Shown here: piece by piece, positions 21,279-33,831 of the stretch
Position numbering within the stretch: position 1 is the stretch's first letter
How the letters are laid out: the number at the start of each line of letters is the position of its first letter
Source of the DNA: Steromphala cineraria
Taxonomy: Eukaryota > Mollusca > Gastropoda > Trochida > Trochidae
Assembly (NCBI GenBank): GCA_916613615.1
Contig: OU744730.1
Span: 3,875,582 to 3,939,581, forward strand
DNA: 64,000 nucleotides
Direction: 5' to 3'
The notes under the pieces: model-generated
Databases searched by the model: none
What the model was told of the DNA's origin: nothing
Seen by the model: only the letters and a program-made list of their open reading frames with translations
Made by a program: the position numbers and the translations under genes

Positions 21279-23350
21279 TCACTTCAAGGTGAACACCTGG
21301 ACATCTACACCAGTATTAGTATAATGTGTAATGTAGATTCTTCCTCTCTCATCCCAGTCAATACCACGAGGTCCAAATAGCCCCTGCTGTGATGTCAGTA
21401 GATCTCTCACAAACTCTCCACTTTCTCTCAACACCACTACCTTGTGTCCAACATAGTCCACCACGAGTATGAGTCCTGTAGCAGTGCTTGTGATGCCTGC
21501 AGGTCTACTCAGTGCTCTGTCTCCTGTAGGGGAGTAGTTGAACACCACCTCTCCCTGGGGAGTCACACACACCACAGACTTGGTCCCCCAGTCAGATACC
21601 AGGATGTTCCCTTGTCTTGTGGTACAGAGGTATTCTGGTGTCTGTATGATCTTCTCTCCATTGTGTATTGGACTGATAAAGCGCATCACCTTCCCACTTC
21701 TATCTATGATATCTACACAGGGAGGATCGTAAGAACTTGCTGCCAGTGTTGTTGGTGTGAGGGTAGTCAGACCAACATACTGCTTCTGTGTTTTATGGTC
21801 GAGTCGAGGGTCAGGTCAGGGGTCACTGACACTACTGCTATTTGTTGAGAGTCAGGACGTGTTACAGCTATCTTGTTGTCCGGTAACATAGCAATCGTAC
21901 ACGGGCCACTCTTCATTGTCAGTCGACTGTATTGTTGTTTCTTGTTTCTCTTGAAGAAAGATTTGATACACTTGTTATCGTAATCAGTTACAATGAGTGT
22001 ATCTAGTCCTTTCACTTCCATGCTCACAATATCAGCAAGAACTAGTTTATATTTATCCTTTTTAGTTCCGCATTCAACAGTGTGACTAAGTACATGTGTA
22101 GACACAGTTTCCAGATCAGGTACGTCAGGGACTTGAATCTTCCCCAGTGACAGTTCTCTCAGTGCTCTGTCCAGTCCGTCAACATTCTGTAAGAACTCTA
22201 TCCTAGTCCTCGTTCCTCTCTTCTTCACGTCTCCTACAGACTCTGCAGCCTCGGACTCACTGGACTGGTACAGATCATACATGTCCATCTCGCCCTCAGA
22301 GCTCAGAGCCTGGTCTATCAACTCGGACTGTTGCCTGTATATGTGTTTAGCCATGTCTCTTGTCTTGATATCTGCTTTCAGAGGATCCATCTCTTTATCC
22401 GTGACTTCAGTCAGTTCATCCAGTAGTTCCTTCTCCTTCTTCATCACAGCATCGATAACGCTCTGTGCTGCAGATCGAATCTGAGACTTGATGGTTGATG
22501 TGTTCTCCTCAACTTCCCTGGATCTTGAGTTGAGGTACTCCAGTTGTTCCTCCTCAACTCTGGATTTGTTCATCAATGTTTGCTTTCTCGTCTCCAATGA
22601 GCTTCTCATTTCCGGCAACATGGACTCCAGAGACACGACTGACTCACACTTCCGGTGGTAGAGGGTACAACATGACTGGCACAAGGTCCTCTTGCAACCT
22701 CTGCAGAAGAACTTGACAAACTCTTCCTTGTGCTCTTGGCACATGACCTTGGTCCTCCTCTTGACCTTGACCTCATCAGTCACATCAGACACGTCGTGAT
22801 GTTTTGTAGAAGGACTCCGTTTGTGTGCCTTGAGACAATTGGAACAGAGAGAGACATCACAGACTGGACACCAACTGACTGCTGGAGTTGTCTCCCCTTC
22901 GTCATGGCACCAATTACAGTTGGTAGTGTCTGTAAAACAAAACAGGTTCAGATATACTCGAAAGCTTTGAAATAATTTATCTTAATAAACTGAAATATAG
23001 TAAATCAATTTGAAGAAGTTAAAAGACATTTAAAAAACACATGAATCTGTGTACCTACCTTTAGTTCCAGGACCAATAGTGTCGAGGAGCCCCTTGAGTA
23101 AGAGGGTTGGTCTCATCTGCCCCGCCCACTCCTCCACAGGTCGGGAGGGATTAGGTACTCTTGTCAGCCTCCGGCAGAACGGACATGGAATCGACTTGGA
23201 CCTGACGGCATCAGCTCTGGTTTTGGTGAAACCAACAATACAGGGGCCACAAAATGAGTGGCCACAAGCCAGAGTGGACGGGTCTGTGAAGATCTCATGA
23301 CAGACGGTGCACGTCAGGAAATGGTCAGTTAGTTTCTGGGCAGTCGCCAT
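21279..23350 (-). CDS. TRIM-family E3 ubiquitin ligase (RING, B-boxes, coiled coil, NHL-like propeller)
   Basis: There are two coding exons. Exon 1 (23350-23059) begins with ATG and carries a C3HC4 RING: C14, C17, C29, H31, C34, C37, C56, C59. It splices in phase 1 at AAAG|GTAGGT to exon 2 (acceptor TTTTACAG, exon from 22930). Exon 2 has two B-boxes (CNWC...CPVCDVSLCSNC, then CQEH...CRGCKRTLCQSC). A coiled coil rich in E, K and L follows (about 22620-22280), then a C-terminal region of NHL-like beta-propeller blades (ADIVSMEV, VSDWGTKSVVCV, VDYVGHKVVVL, GPRGIDWDERGRIYITHY). The expected length is near 650 residues. One base appears missing in the four-T run at 21791-21794 (plus strand), shifting frame; coding resumes at once in the other frame to the stop at 21279. 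Bivalves have large TRIM expansions with roles in innate immunity. Whether this copy works depends on that one base. Confidence 0.92.
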
Positions 23351-23353
23351 CTG

Positions 23354-24163
23354 GAAGAGTTAAAATGCAAAATATATAGTGATAGATAACAGCTAGACCC
23401 ATAGCATTTGGTGTCTCAATGGGCACTTTTTCATAACTAAGATTAAGTTGCGTTTATAGTTCGTCAGGCTAATATGATATATGTTAACTTCGATATAAGA
23501 ACTTTAAGTTACACAGTTATTGTCAAGATTTTATCTTTATCCCTTGCAAGAACAGCCTACTGAACTAAGAAACCAAAATGAAATAGAAGGCTTCCATACA
23601 CCCCTCATTAATATTTTAACTTGGGTAAAGTAAAGTGAACAAAGAGATCATTAGAAAACGAACATAAGTATTACTGATTTGAATCACTGTTCTTAATAAT
23701 AATGGCACCCAAAACGTTACGGCCGTTAGTACTTGATTTCTTTATCTTCCGATAATCGATTTGATAAAGGGATGTTTCATTCATTACAAAACATCATTTT
23801 GGCAAAACTTAAATTAACTTGATAACGTTGTACAAAATTCAATTCAACAAAAACACGTTACTGTCCCTTTTACTCAAATGTTTCATCAACAACATCTTTT
23901 GACTTACAAATGAATTTTTTTTGTTACGCCCATGAACAAAATGTTAAATTTAGATCAATATCTAGTTATTGAATAAACAAAGAATAATTGTGTAACAAAA
24001 CCGATCATAATTTTTAAAAATTTGAAATATTAATTTAATTTAAAATGTGTTCAATTCATTGTTATGTATTTCTTTGGGGTATGGTATTTGCTACAATACA
24101 AATAAAGTACACATCTAACTGCTTTATCCAGTTTTGCTAACAATGTCTTTGTTAAACACTTAC
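23354..24163 (-). other. Predicted 5'-UTR intron of the TRIM gene
   Basis: A pyrimidine tract and CTCTTCCAG sit exactly before the TRIM ATG (CAG complement at 23351-23353). A strong donor AAG|GTAAGT lies upstream (24158-24163). The intron is AT-rich with no other feature. Confidence 0.65.
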
Positions 24164-24330
24164 CTTGACATATCAACTTGAGCTAAGTTGTGTCTCTCAT
24201 CTCTAGGATGTTTGAACACTAGCTGGCTTGTTGGTAGATAATGTAGTGTCTGGGATGTCACGTGATACACTGATATAGCAACTATCGTCCAATCATATGG
24301 TCCCGTTGAGAACAATTATATCCTGGTAGA
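24164..24330 (-). other. Predicted non-coding first exon of the TRIM gene
   Basis: It is bounded on the 3' side by the GTAAGT donor at 24158-24163. The 5' limit is placed about 25-30 bp downstream of a TATA box. It has no long open frame. The exon is inferred from splice and promoter signals only. Confidence 0.5.
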
Positions 24331-24350
24331 CGTTGGATCCGGGTATCACG

Positions 24351-24358
24351 TTTATATA
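24351..24358 (-). promoter_or_regulatory. Candidate TATA box of the TRIM gene
   Basis: TATATAAA on the minus strand, about 190 bp upstream of the predicted first-exon donor. An inverted CCAAT word (ATTGG on the minus strand) lies near 24290 and is probably transcribed. Confidence 0.5.
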
Positions 24359-24463
24359 ACTGGAACACAGACAACAATGCGAAACAGACTTTGTTTAGTT
24401 TAATTACTTATAATACTTAATGTTGTAATTATCCTCATTTTAATCTCCAAAATGGAGGAAAAA

Positions 24464-24465
<2 letters not shown>

Positions 24466-24502
<37 letters not shown>
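24466..24502 (+). repeat. (GAT)n microsatellite
   Basis: About twelve perfect GAT triplets in intergenic sequence. Confidence 0.95.
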
Positions 24503-24579
24503 TTATAGTCCACATACTTCTTAATAATTGACTACTTCTCACACATCTCTCAAACTTTCTCCTCCCTTATTTCTATTTA

Positions 24580-24901
24580 AAAGGTAGCCACTTGCAACAA
24601 GATCTAGTATTCCTCTTACCGTGATTCACCCAAAAATGTTTAATGTGTCATTTTAAAAACGAAAAGTACGAACGAAAAAAGATGTGTATATATATTCAAT
24701 AAACGGCAGCCATTTTAATGTGAACAGTACTGAACCGCTTTTACTCTTTTAATATAGGGAAATGGATTGACGTATTGGACTTATATGGCATTCGTTCTTG
24801 GCCGACCTCTTTTGGTTAAAACTTTGTCTTGCTATTGATAAAATTATTTTCATTTTCGAAGAAGCCCTTTGTTAATCTAAAACAATGGTACTGCCTGTTA
24901 A
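24580..24901 (+). mobile_element. Diverged relative of the TTAA MITE
   Basis: Termini TTTAAAAGGTAGCCACTTGC and GGTACTGCCTGTTAAA resemble the ends of the TTAA MITE. Inside, CGGCAGCCATTTTAATGTGA and TTGATAAAATTATTTTCATT occupy the positions of its two conserved blocks. The similarity is weak but ordered. Confidence 0.5.
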
Positions 24902-25985
24902 ATCATATCACTGAGCAATGCACAATAGACCTTCCGTGTTGGCTTTGAATCCTCTATCATCAAAGATCTTACTGTTTAATGTCAAGGTGTTTCCTGTTTG
25001 AGATTTGAGAAATATCCTCTAAATTATCATGATATTCCCGAGGAGAACAACGACACGGATGAACCCTCACTGCTCATATCTTACTGTTCAGTTACATTTG
25101 ATTATTCACATTTTAAATAACTATAAATGCACCAATTGCTTTTATTATAAACTATCGAATTATTAAAAGTAAATTCAGATTTTTATCTGATTTGACTTGT
25201 TTTCTAAAAGTGACTTTTGTAATTATATTCAGATTAACTTTGTTTAAATTTTGAGAATTAATGAATTGAAATTTAAATATATAAAAAATGATAATTGCTC
25301 TATTCCATTTTCAATATTCATAATTTTAACCCAATAATTCTCTTGAAATGGTCAATTGCCATCGTGAAGAATATGAAAACGTCAACTTAAACAACTTTAT
25401 GCTTATTGTGCCTCTGTTTACTTTATCAACATTAAGCGATGTCAAACTCCTGTAATTAACTTCATGTCACCAGTTAAAATGGGAAAGGATACCTGAATCT
25501 GAGAGAAAGTATTAATTGTACTGTAAGCATGATGTCGGAGGATTGTGAATATGTTACCAAGAAAGAATTGTCTTATTATCGATTCAACTTTAAAAGGACC
25601 AAATATGCTTCAAAATTAGAAACTGTTCACAGTAGAATATTGAACAAACCTAAGTAATGTTAAATCTGGTTAATCATTTATCCGCTTGTATACATATATC
25701 TCACTGCCATTATGTACCTTTGTAAAATAAACTTAAGTTCCCTATACTGGGTACATGAACCTGGTAATGTGTTATAACCGTGGTGACCTTCTTACCACAT
25801 AAATGTCAGCTTGTCCGCTTGGTAGTGCCTATGGCCTCCACTTATGTATATATCATATAAACTGATAGGCAAAAGAAAGTAAACACTTCAGTTGAATTTA
25901 TCACATATAAGACTTTTAAATTACAAATATGTCGTGTTGTTGATGTATTCTCAGGAACAAGGGGTAAATCATCATTAAATATAAT
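24690..25985 (+). repeat. Segmental duplication, copy 1
   Basis: This segment is repeated, diverged but colinear, at about 32570-34350. Shared landmarks are AACAGTACTGAACCGCTTTT, GTTTCCTGTTTGAGATTTGA, AATTAATGAATTGAAATTTA, TTATCCGCTTGTATACAT and ATGTCAGCTTGTCCGCTTGG. No gene is recognised in either copy. Confidence 0.85.
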
Positions 25986-26305
25986 TTTTAATTTTGATAT
26001 AACAGAATTGTTCATAAACAAGGAAGACATATTCTATGTGAAACCCTATAACTATTTTTTCACATATTGACAATATTTTAAACATGGTCATGATCGTAAC
26101 AATTATATTTTTTACCCTTGCTTTCATTAAATATTTTACCAAAACATTGACCAGACACCATTTTTTAAATTCAAACTCCTGCAAATATATGTTATTGTTA
26201 ACATGTGAGAATTTATTAATCATGACTCTTAGATATTTAGTACATTTGAACATCCTGTACTTTCTTTTGCCTAGCAGTTTAATAACCATCAAAATAGGAC
26301 TATTC
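25986..26305. other. AT-rich intergenic DNA
   Basis: Open frames on both strands here show no family signature. Confidence 0.3.
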
Positions 26306-26309
26306 TTAA

Positions 26310-26647
26310 AGGGACAGTAGCAAGTTTTAGGGGAAACATAAGATGATGTCAGGAAAATGAAAATTAATATTTCCATTTGGAAGACAATGTATTGAAGCTA
26401 AATGAGGCAGTAATAAATCAAATAAATAATATGTTATGTTCAGCCATGCGATTCATTTTTCTACACAAAATGAATTAAAGGTGTTCACAAAAAATGGCCG
26501 CCATTAGACTTTATGTGAATCTTTAGAATTTCTTCTCTAACTATGAGAGATTTATGCCACTATCAAAATATTATATTTAGCATAAACGAACAATTTTCAA
26601 TTGGACAATTAGAAATATGAAATTTAAAAAAAACGTACTACTGCCCT
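26310..26647 (-). mobile_element. TTAA MITE copy c
   Basis: TTAA flanks at 26306-26309 and 26648-26651. Termini AGGGACAGTAGCAAGTTTTA and the complement of AGGGCAGTAGTACGTTTTTT. Core AAAATGGCCGCCATTAGA. It is in reverse orientation to copy b. Confidence 0.88.
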
Positions 26648-26805
26648 TTAAATAGTAAGTGAAGAGATGGCCAATATTGAAAAAACTTCTCTTCAGTTTC
26701 TGAAAAAACAAATGTTGATAATTCATAATAACGTACAATTTCATTTTTCACATATTCGAACGTAAAACAATTTATGCTGCATCTATAGCTGTTCTGTTTG
26801 AATAA

Positions 26806-27145
26806 TTAAATGATTGCATTTACAGGAGTATTGTTCTTTCCTTTCATTCCCAATATAATTATCTTATTTGTTAATTCCAATTTCAATTGTACCGAGTTTA
26901 ACCATGATTCTATTTCTTTGAAAATGGGTTCACAATCCCATAACATATGGTTAATTGTTTCAAGTCCTGTTTGGCAAAATGGACCAAAGTGCGGATTTCT
27001 GTACAGAAATTGTCTAGTTGGCAAAATATTGTGAATGATTCTGTATTTCAACAATTTTAAACATTTGGAACACTTATTTGCAATGATATTAAAAACTTTC
27101 CAATCATTGTCAGTAAATTCTTTCCCATTTTGAAAAGCTTAGAAG
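26806..27145 (-). pseudogene. L1-like retrotransposon C-terminal fragment
   Basis: The minus strand encodes LLKYRIIHNILPTRQFLYR, then CQTGLETINHMLWDCEP and IESWL, a typical C-terminus of L1/Tx1 ORF2. Upstream residues (NGKEFTDNDWKVF) extend the match to about 27145. It is a 5'-truncated or broken remnant next to TTAA MITE copy d. Confidence 0.8.
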
Positions 27146-27166
27146 GCGAAAAATGATAATGCTTAA

Positions 27167-28141
27167 AGGGGCAGTAGGTACGTTTTTAGGAAGAATATAA
27201 GGTCAGGAAAATCAAAATAAAGCGTTCCAATTGAAAGACGACACTAAACAACAAGGTATTACCATACACCAAATTTCGTAAAATTATAGAAAAGGATTTT
27301 GAAATACGGCGCCATACCGACGGCATACAGGAGACAAAAACTTCTGTGTCTCTGTCAAACCTTGCAATTGGGTAATACTAATAGAGATGATTACCCGAGG
27401 AATGGTTTCATGTAACTAACAAATCAAGAGTAATTTTGGGTTTCATCCGAGCCAAAGCAAGGATTATACATTTATTTGAATGAGTTGTGTACAGGTCTTT
27501 TGGCTCATTTCCGAGTTTATTAATGTCTTTCTTGCCGATGTTATTGCATTTGAATCATTTGGAAATATCCAGAAAACAACCTTCTTCCTTTGTGACGGCC
27601 AATCACAGTGGTATGTGCACATGTGCTCATATTAAACACACATTATTACTTATTATCATCCATATATGAGTAATGATATGAAATATTCGAAACGTGTTAT
27701 ATATGCTGAAATAATGAATCGTTGGTACATATTGTTTAAAATAGTCCTGTGCTGCTAAAATAATGAATAAATCAGCATAATGTGGATTTATGTATTTGTC
27801 CGATGGTGTATAATGTTTTATTTGCCTGTATCACACAATATGGAAAAAATAAAATATCATCATTAATGAAGACAAAGAATAAAGCAGTGATAATTCAAAT
27901 ATATAACGTAAAGTTTAGCCATGCGATTGCTTTTTCTTACACAAAATGAATTAAAGGTGTTCACACAAAATGGCCGCCAATGGATTTTATGTGAATCTTC
28001 ATACTTTGTCATCTGACTATAGATGATTGGCTTGTGTAATGTGATTTTTGACAATGTCAAAATAAAACATGTTGTATTAACTTTCAATAATCAGTGACAA
28101 TTTAAGAATATAAAATTATAAAAAAACGTGCTACTGCCCCT
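27167..28141 (-). mobile_element. TTAA MITE copy d, split by a ~620-bp insertion
   Basis: TTAA at 27163-27166 and 28142-28145. The two ends match the family. The interior is interrupted from roughly 27243 to 27868 by unrelated sequence that I do not recognise. The normal core (ACAAAATGGCCGCCAATGGA) is present at about 27965. Confidence 0.82.
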
Positions 28142-28279
28142 TTAATACCATCATACTTATGGAAGCATTACAATCTGTGTAAGTGTTCCTATCATTATAA
28201 TCATTTCTATCAATGTAGACATAAATATCAGCATAAGCATTATTGTAAATAAAAGAGTTAATACATTTACTCATTACTA

Positions 28280-28854
28280 CACTCAGGGGCAAAAGAAACG
28301 ATACCATATAAAATGCATGATAGCTTAATCTAGGATTGATAGTTACGGCTGAAACAGGGTTTATTCATGTATTCAAGAGCTTACTGAACTAAGTTTTTAA
28401 TTTCAGAGCTATATCTGATAACGCTTTTGAAATACAAGCCTTTCAAAAAACGCTGTTAAAAAATCTCCTTAACTAGCTAGATAGGATAGTGAAAATGGCC
28501 CTTTTTCTTGTTTTTAAACCAAAATACAGGCCAAATGCGTGAACAAATTTACTTCTACAAGGGTTATTTATATTGATAACATCTTAGATTTTATAGATTT
28601 TTAAATTTCATAATTATTTTATTCCAATTCCAAAGATTATGACCAAAAATAACATCGAAAACGCTGTTTTTTGACCCCTCGTGTATTTGAACAGTCATAC
28701 AATTATAAGTATTATACTTTGATGTTTGAAATTGTGAGTACTTCTTCACAACTGATGTGCCTATCACAAGGGCTCGTAGTCGCATTTCATTTACAACAGA
28801 AGTTTGTTTTGTACTCTTTTGAAAAGTTGGTATCGTTTCTTTTGCCCCTGAGTG
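28280..28854. mobile_element. TA-flanked inverted-repeat element (Tc1/mariner-like MITE)
   Basis: The left end CACTCAGGGGCAAAAGAAAC continues GATACCA; the right end is its exact complement. TA dinucleotides flank both ends (28278-28279, 28855-28856). It is about 575 bp with no transposase frame. TIR style and TA target fit Tc1/mariner; this is inference. Confidence 0.82.
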
Positions 28855-28899
28855 TATTATCGGTAATAATAGCATTACCCTTTATCTAACCACTGACAT

Positions 28900-29271
28900 C
28901 TTGTCGCTATGATTTTACACACTGCAGGTTATGTATTAATTTCCTGTTAGACTATGTCAGCAAAATGTAACAATTTTGTCAAATATCAAAAAACTTATCA
29001 CAACAACGTGAGTGTGCTGCCAAGCGCCCATATTTGTGCGTTTGAGTGCAGAGATTCGTGGCAGTAGCCTCAAGGATACAGACAAGGTCAGGATATGCTG
29101 CAAGTCCTAAATTAGCCAGCTATTCGAGATGGCGCAATTTCTGCCATGCAGGGGAAGGTGGTATACTTAACGTACTGAGATATACAGGCGGTTGGTCACT
29201 CTTCAGCACAATGTTTTGTTTTTCTCAAATCCAATCACTGCTATATCACTATTAACTCCTTAGTACAAAGA
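28900..29271. other. Intergenic DNA, no gene seen
   Basis: A 69-codon open frame at 29046-29255 (plus) has no recognised domain. Confidence 0.3.
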
Positions 29272-29704
29272 GAATATTATATGAGTGTCCATGACATACT
29301 ATGACACGAGTGGCTTATATTAGTATTTCCCGAGCGAGAGCGAATGATATACTGATATTTAGGCACACATATTTTTTATTTGTTGCCCTAGGGCAAAATA
29401 TAAATTTTTCATTGTGACGTCACGTTAAAAAACAGTGCTTTGACGTCACGGTTCACCTATGACGTCACAATCCATACGGGTCGGCGGCGGCTAGTCCACC
29501 CATACTGAGAAGTAGATTTGAGTATTTTCTTTAATTAAGGGACTAAGGCAGTAAACAGAATATTATATTCGTGCCCATGACATACTATGTTTACGACACT
29601 CGGGCCTAAATATCAGTTTATCCCTCGCTCTCGCTCTGGAAATACTAATATTTAGCCACTCGTGCCGTAAACAAAGTATGTCATGGACACTTATATAATA
29701 TCCT
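29272..29704 (+). mobile_element. CRE-bearing MITE, copy 2 (symmetrical form)
   Basis: Both ends carry the ~100-bp hairpin-type inverted repeat (GTCCATGACATACTATG inward, with GAGCGAGAGCG). Between them are TGACGTCA sites at 29415-29422, 29441-29448 and 29460-29467. TTGCCCTAGGGCAA precedes the first site, as in the other copies. Confidence 0.82.
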
Positions 29705-29915
29705 TTATCTATGTAGAGCCATACACATGACAGAAGACTCTTTGACAGAAGACCAACTGTCTCCTATCTTCTAGAGTCTTCATTCTGTCAGACACAGGTT
29801 AATTAGCATTTCCATATACTCATAATTACCTTATGGGCAATTTTCATTATCTATCATATTATTAGGAAATAGGGCTAGGCTACTGTGTGTATGATTGTAT
29901 GAATGTGTTTTATTG

Positions 29916-30425
29916 TAAACTGACAGGCAAAAGAAACCTAACACTTTAGTTGCTTTCATCATATACATACTCTTCAATTACAAATATTTTAAGTTTTAGA
30001 CGTCGTACGCTAAAACAGAACAGTGCAGGCCTTTAGTTATCAAGCAAAGAATACTTCTAGACGTGTTTGATTTTTTGGGGGGAAAATTGAAATTTTTAAT
30101 TTGTTTTTTTTTTGTGTGGAAAATTAATTTTAATAAACAACAAATGTCCATCGATATATAAGCTATATTTTACCAAAAAATTACAAAACAAACCATGTTT
30201 TCCACTCATTTACACCCTTCGGTAGGGGTCATGTTGGTGTAAATTTCATTTTTTACCCCGGTCTTCTTTAAACAAAGATATCTTAACAAAAAATGAATCA
30301 ATCAACGATCAATTCATATGAAATATTGTAGATATGATTCCATAATCAAATGCGTCATATATATTTCAAATCGTTGTTAAATCGAAACTAAATGAGATGT
30401 TAGGTTTCTTTTGCTTATCAGTTTA
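29916..30425. mobile_element. Inverted-repeat element with AACTGA...GGCAAAAGAAAC ends
   Basis: TAAACTGACAGGCAAAAGAA at the left is complemented at the right end (TTCTTTTGCTTATCAGTTTA), with about 28 bp of pairing. Related left ends occur near 25856 and 33790, and another right end near 31791. It is probably a Tc1/mariner-type MITE family. No coding frame. Confidence 0.7.
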
Positions 30426-33015
30426 GTTCATGCATTGCTAAATGCTAAGGCTTTTATAATTCATTTATAAAGTGGCACATGTAACTATTGTGTCAGTTTT
30501 CATTATTTTTATACACATCAATTAATCATGATGTGAAGTTTATAATTTAATGTATTACACAATTGTATAATGTTATATATTTTATCATACTTGTATATGT
30601 CATAAATGTACAGGTAAGTGCAGCTATATCTTTAATATGGCATAAATGCTAAACTTTGTGCATAACTATGGTAGTGAAACTTTTATCATATGGGTAATCA
30701 TAGCGTTGTCATTTTATTGATTATCTATAGGCTAGGGTAATTATTATTTATTGATTAGTCTTTGTCAGTATTTAATTAATTACCTGTAGATTATAATAGA
30801 TGACGCCGAGTTCAAAGTTTAAGATGTATGCTTCTGTGTAAAAGAAACATGAACTTCCATTCAAAGAATTGCACATTGGCAAGACATTAAGACGTTTAGG
30901 TTTAAGAATCCATCCTTTTCAAATCAACCGGCCTGTGCCTTTAAGTAGTCATTTTAAAACAGTGTTCTGGTGGGAAATATTAATGAAATACGAAATATGA
31001 AATACGATATTTTGTGGCTACTCAAAGTCATGGAAAATGGATTAAAGAAACAATTTAAACCATTGCTTTACGCTAAAATGTAAATTTTCTTTGACTGAAG
31101 GAACCAATATTACAGAAAGCTTAGTTCAAAAATCAGTGTTTCAATGTTTGAAATTCCATTACTTACTTCATTTCATCAAATATATATATAATAAACGGAA
31201 ACTGCTGGCGACCATTTTAATGTAAACAGTACTGAACCGCTTTTACTCATATTTGAGAGGGAAAGTGATTGGCGTAACTTGTCAAATTATGTGACATATA
31301 TACGTCTAAACTTTGTCTAGGTTAAAACTTTGTCTCGCTATTGATAAAATTTATTTTTATTTTCGAGGAATCCCTTTGTTAACCTAAAACAATGGTACTG
31401 CCTATCAGATCAAGTCTCAAAACAATGCAACATAGACCTTCCGTGTCCGCTTTGATTCATCTACAGTCATATGTCAATGTGTTTCCTGTTTGAGATTTGA
31501 GAAAAATCCTCTAAATTATCACGATATTCTCGAGAAGAATAACAGATGAATTCTCACTGCGCATATCGCATTGTTCAAATTGATTAAAAAATTCTAATTC
31601 TAAAATTACTATAAGTGATGTAAATAATTAATTGCTAATTGATAAAAGATATCTTAACAAAAAATGAATCAATCAACGATCAATTCATATGAAATATTGT
31701 AGATATGATTAATGTTGATGATTCCATAATCAAATGCGTCATATATATTTCAAATCGTTGTTAAATCGAAACTAAATTAGGTGTTATGTTTCTTTTGCTT
31801 GTTAGTTTAGTTCATGCATTGCTAAATGCTAAGGCTTTTATAATTCATTTATACAGTGGCACATGTAACTATTGTGTCAGTTTTCATTCTTTTTATACAC
31901 ATCAATTAATCATGATGTGAAGTTTATAATTTAATGTATTACACAATGGTATAATGTTATATATTTTATCATACTTGTATATGTCATAAATGCACAGGTA
32001 AATGCAGCTATATCTGTAGTATGGCATAAATGCATATGCTAAACTATGTGCATAACTATATGGTAGTGAAACTTTTATCATATGGGTAATCATAGCGTTG
32101 TCATTTTATTGATTATCTATAGGCTAGGGTAATTACTATTTATTGATTAATCTTTGTCAGTATTTAATTAATTACCTGTAGATTATAATAGATGACGCCG
32201 AGTTCAAAGTTTAAGATGTATGCTTCTGTCTAAAAGAAACATGAACTTCCATTCAAAGAATTGCACATTGGCAAGACATTAAGACGATTAGGTTTAAGAA
32301 TCCATCCTTTTCAAATCAACCGGCCTGTGCCTTTAAGTAGTCACTTTAAAAAAGTGTTCTGGTGGGAAATATTAATGAAATACGAAATATGAAATACGAT
32401 ATCTTGTGGCTACTCAAAGTCATGGAAAATGGATTTAAGAAACAATTTAAACCATTGCTTTACGCTAAAATGTAAATTTTCTTTGACTGAAGGAGCCAAT
32501 ATTACAGAAAGCCTATTTAAAAAGTCAAACATTTGAAATTCCATAACTTACTTCATTTCATCAAATATATATATAATAAACGGAAATTACTGGCGGCCAC
32601 TTTAATGTAAACAGTACTGAACCGCTTTTACTCATATTTGAGAGGGAAAGTGATTGGCGTAACTTGTCAAATTATGTGACATATATACGTCTAAACTTTG
32701 TCTAGGTTAAAACTTTGTCTCGCTATTGATAAAATTTATTTATATTTTCGAAGAATCCCTTTGTTAACCTAAAACAATGGTACTGCCTATCAGATCAAGT
32801 CTCAAAACAATGCAACATAGACCTTCCGTGTCCGCTTTGATTCATCTACAGTCATATGTCAATGTGTTTCCTGTTTGAGATTTGAGAAAAATCCTCTAAA
32901 TTATCACGATATTCTCGAGAAGAATAACAGATGAATTCTCACTGCGCATATCGCATTGTTCAAATTGATTAAAAAATTCTAATTCTAAAATTACTATAAG
33001 TGATGTAAATAATTA
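30274..33015 (+). repeat. 1371-bp tandem duplication
   Basis: Two head-to-tail units (about 30274-31644 and 31645-33015) share almost all sequence. Examples are CAATCAACGATCAATTCATA at 30298 and 31669, and AAGATGTATGCTTCTGT in both. Differences are scattered substitutions and small indels. The first unit starts inside the element at 29916-30425, so the right end of that element is duplicated. No gene is recognised in the unit. Confidence 0.93.
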
Positions 33016-33732
33016 ATTGCTTGTGTTATAAACTCTCAAATTATTTAAAGTAAATTCAGTTTTTTATTTTTATTAGACTTCTTTTCTTCTCTGTGACTTT
33101 TGCAATTAAATTCAATTCAACTTTGATTCTATTTTGAGAATTAATGAATTGAAATTTAAATCTTCAAAAATGAATATTGCTCTATACCATTTTCAATATT
33201 CATAATTCTCTTGAAATGGTCAATTGTCATCGTAAAATCTGAAAAATATGAAAGCTTTACAGTTTTATTCTTATTGTGTGTCTGTTTACAATTCAAAATT
33301 GAGCTGTCATTCTCCTGTATTGAAATCATTGTAACCAGTTAAAATTGAAAAGGATACCTAAATCTAAGAGAAAGTAGTAATTGTGTTGTGTGGGAAAATG
33401 CTGGAGATGAGACAGATAATTGTGAATATTTAACCAAAGGAAGAAGTGTGTATTTATCGATTCAACTTAAGAAGGACTAAATATGCTTCAAATTTAGAAA
33501 CTGTTTAATGAATTAACCTTACTTATAAGAAATCTTCTGGTTAATCATTTATCCGCTTGTATACATGTATTACTGCCGTATTGTACCTGTGCGAAATAAA
33601 GTCATGGTGCGTTCTGAGCTGTTCACTATGATGGGTAATGTGTTATAATGGTGGTAATCTTCACCACATAAATGTCAGCTTGTCCGCTTGGTAATGCCTT
33701 TTCCCTGCACTTATGCATGGCAGGCTTGGTCT

Positions 33733-33781
33733 CATGAACATCTTGTATCTTGTATCTTGTATCTTGTATCTTGTATCTTGT
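33733..33781 (+). repeat. (CTTGTAT)n microsatellite
   Basis: Six to seven tandem copies of the heptamer CTTGTAT. Confidence 0.93.
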
Positions 33782-33831
33782 TACCGTCAGGGTAAAGAAA
33801 GTAAACACTTCAGTTGAATATCATATGTAAA

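Noticed and set aside
22281..22975. Plus-strand frames over the TRIM gene (e.g. 21444-21848, 22281-22484, 22730-22975)
   Set aside because: They are antisense shadows of the minus-strand TRIM coding sequence.
25842..26376. Overlapping minus- and plus-strand frames of 60-130 codons
   Set aside because: AT-rich, no family signature, and they overlap a segmental-duplication boundary and a TTAA MITE.
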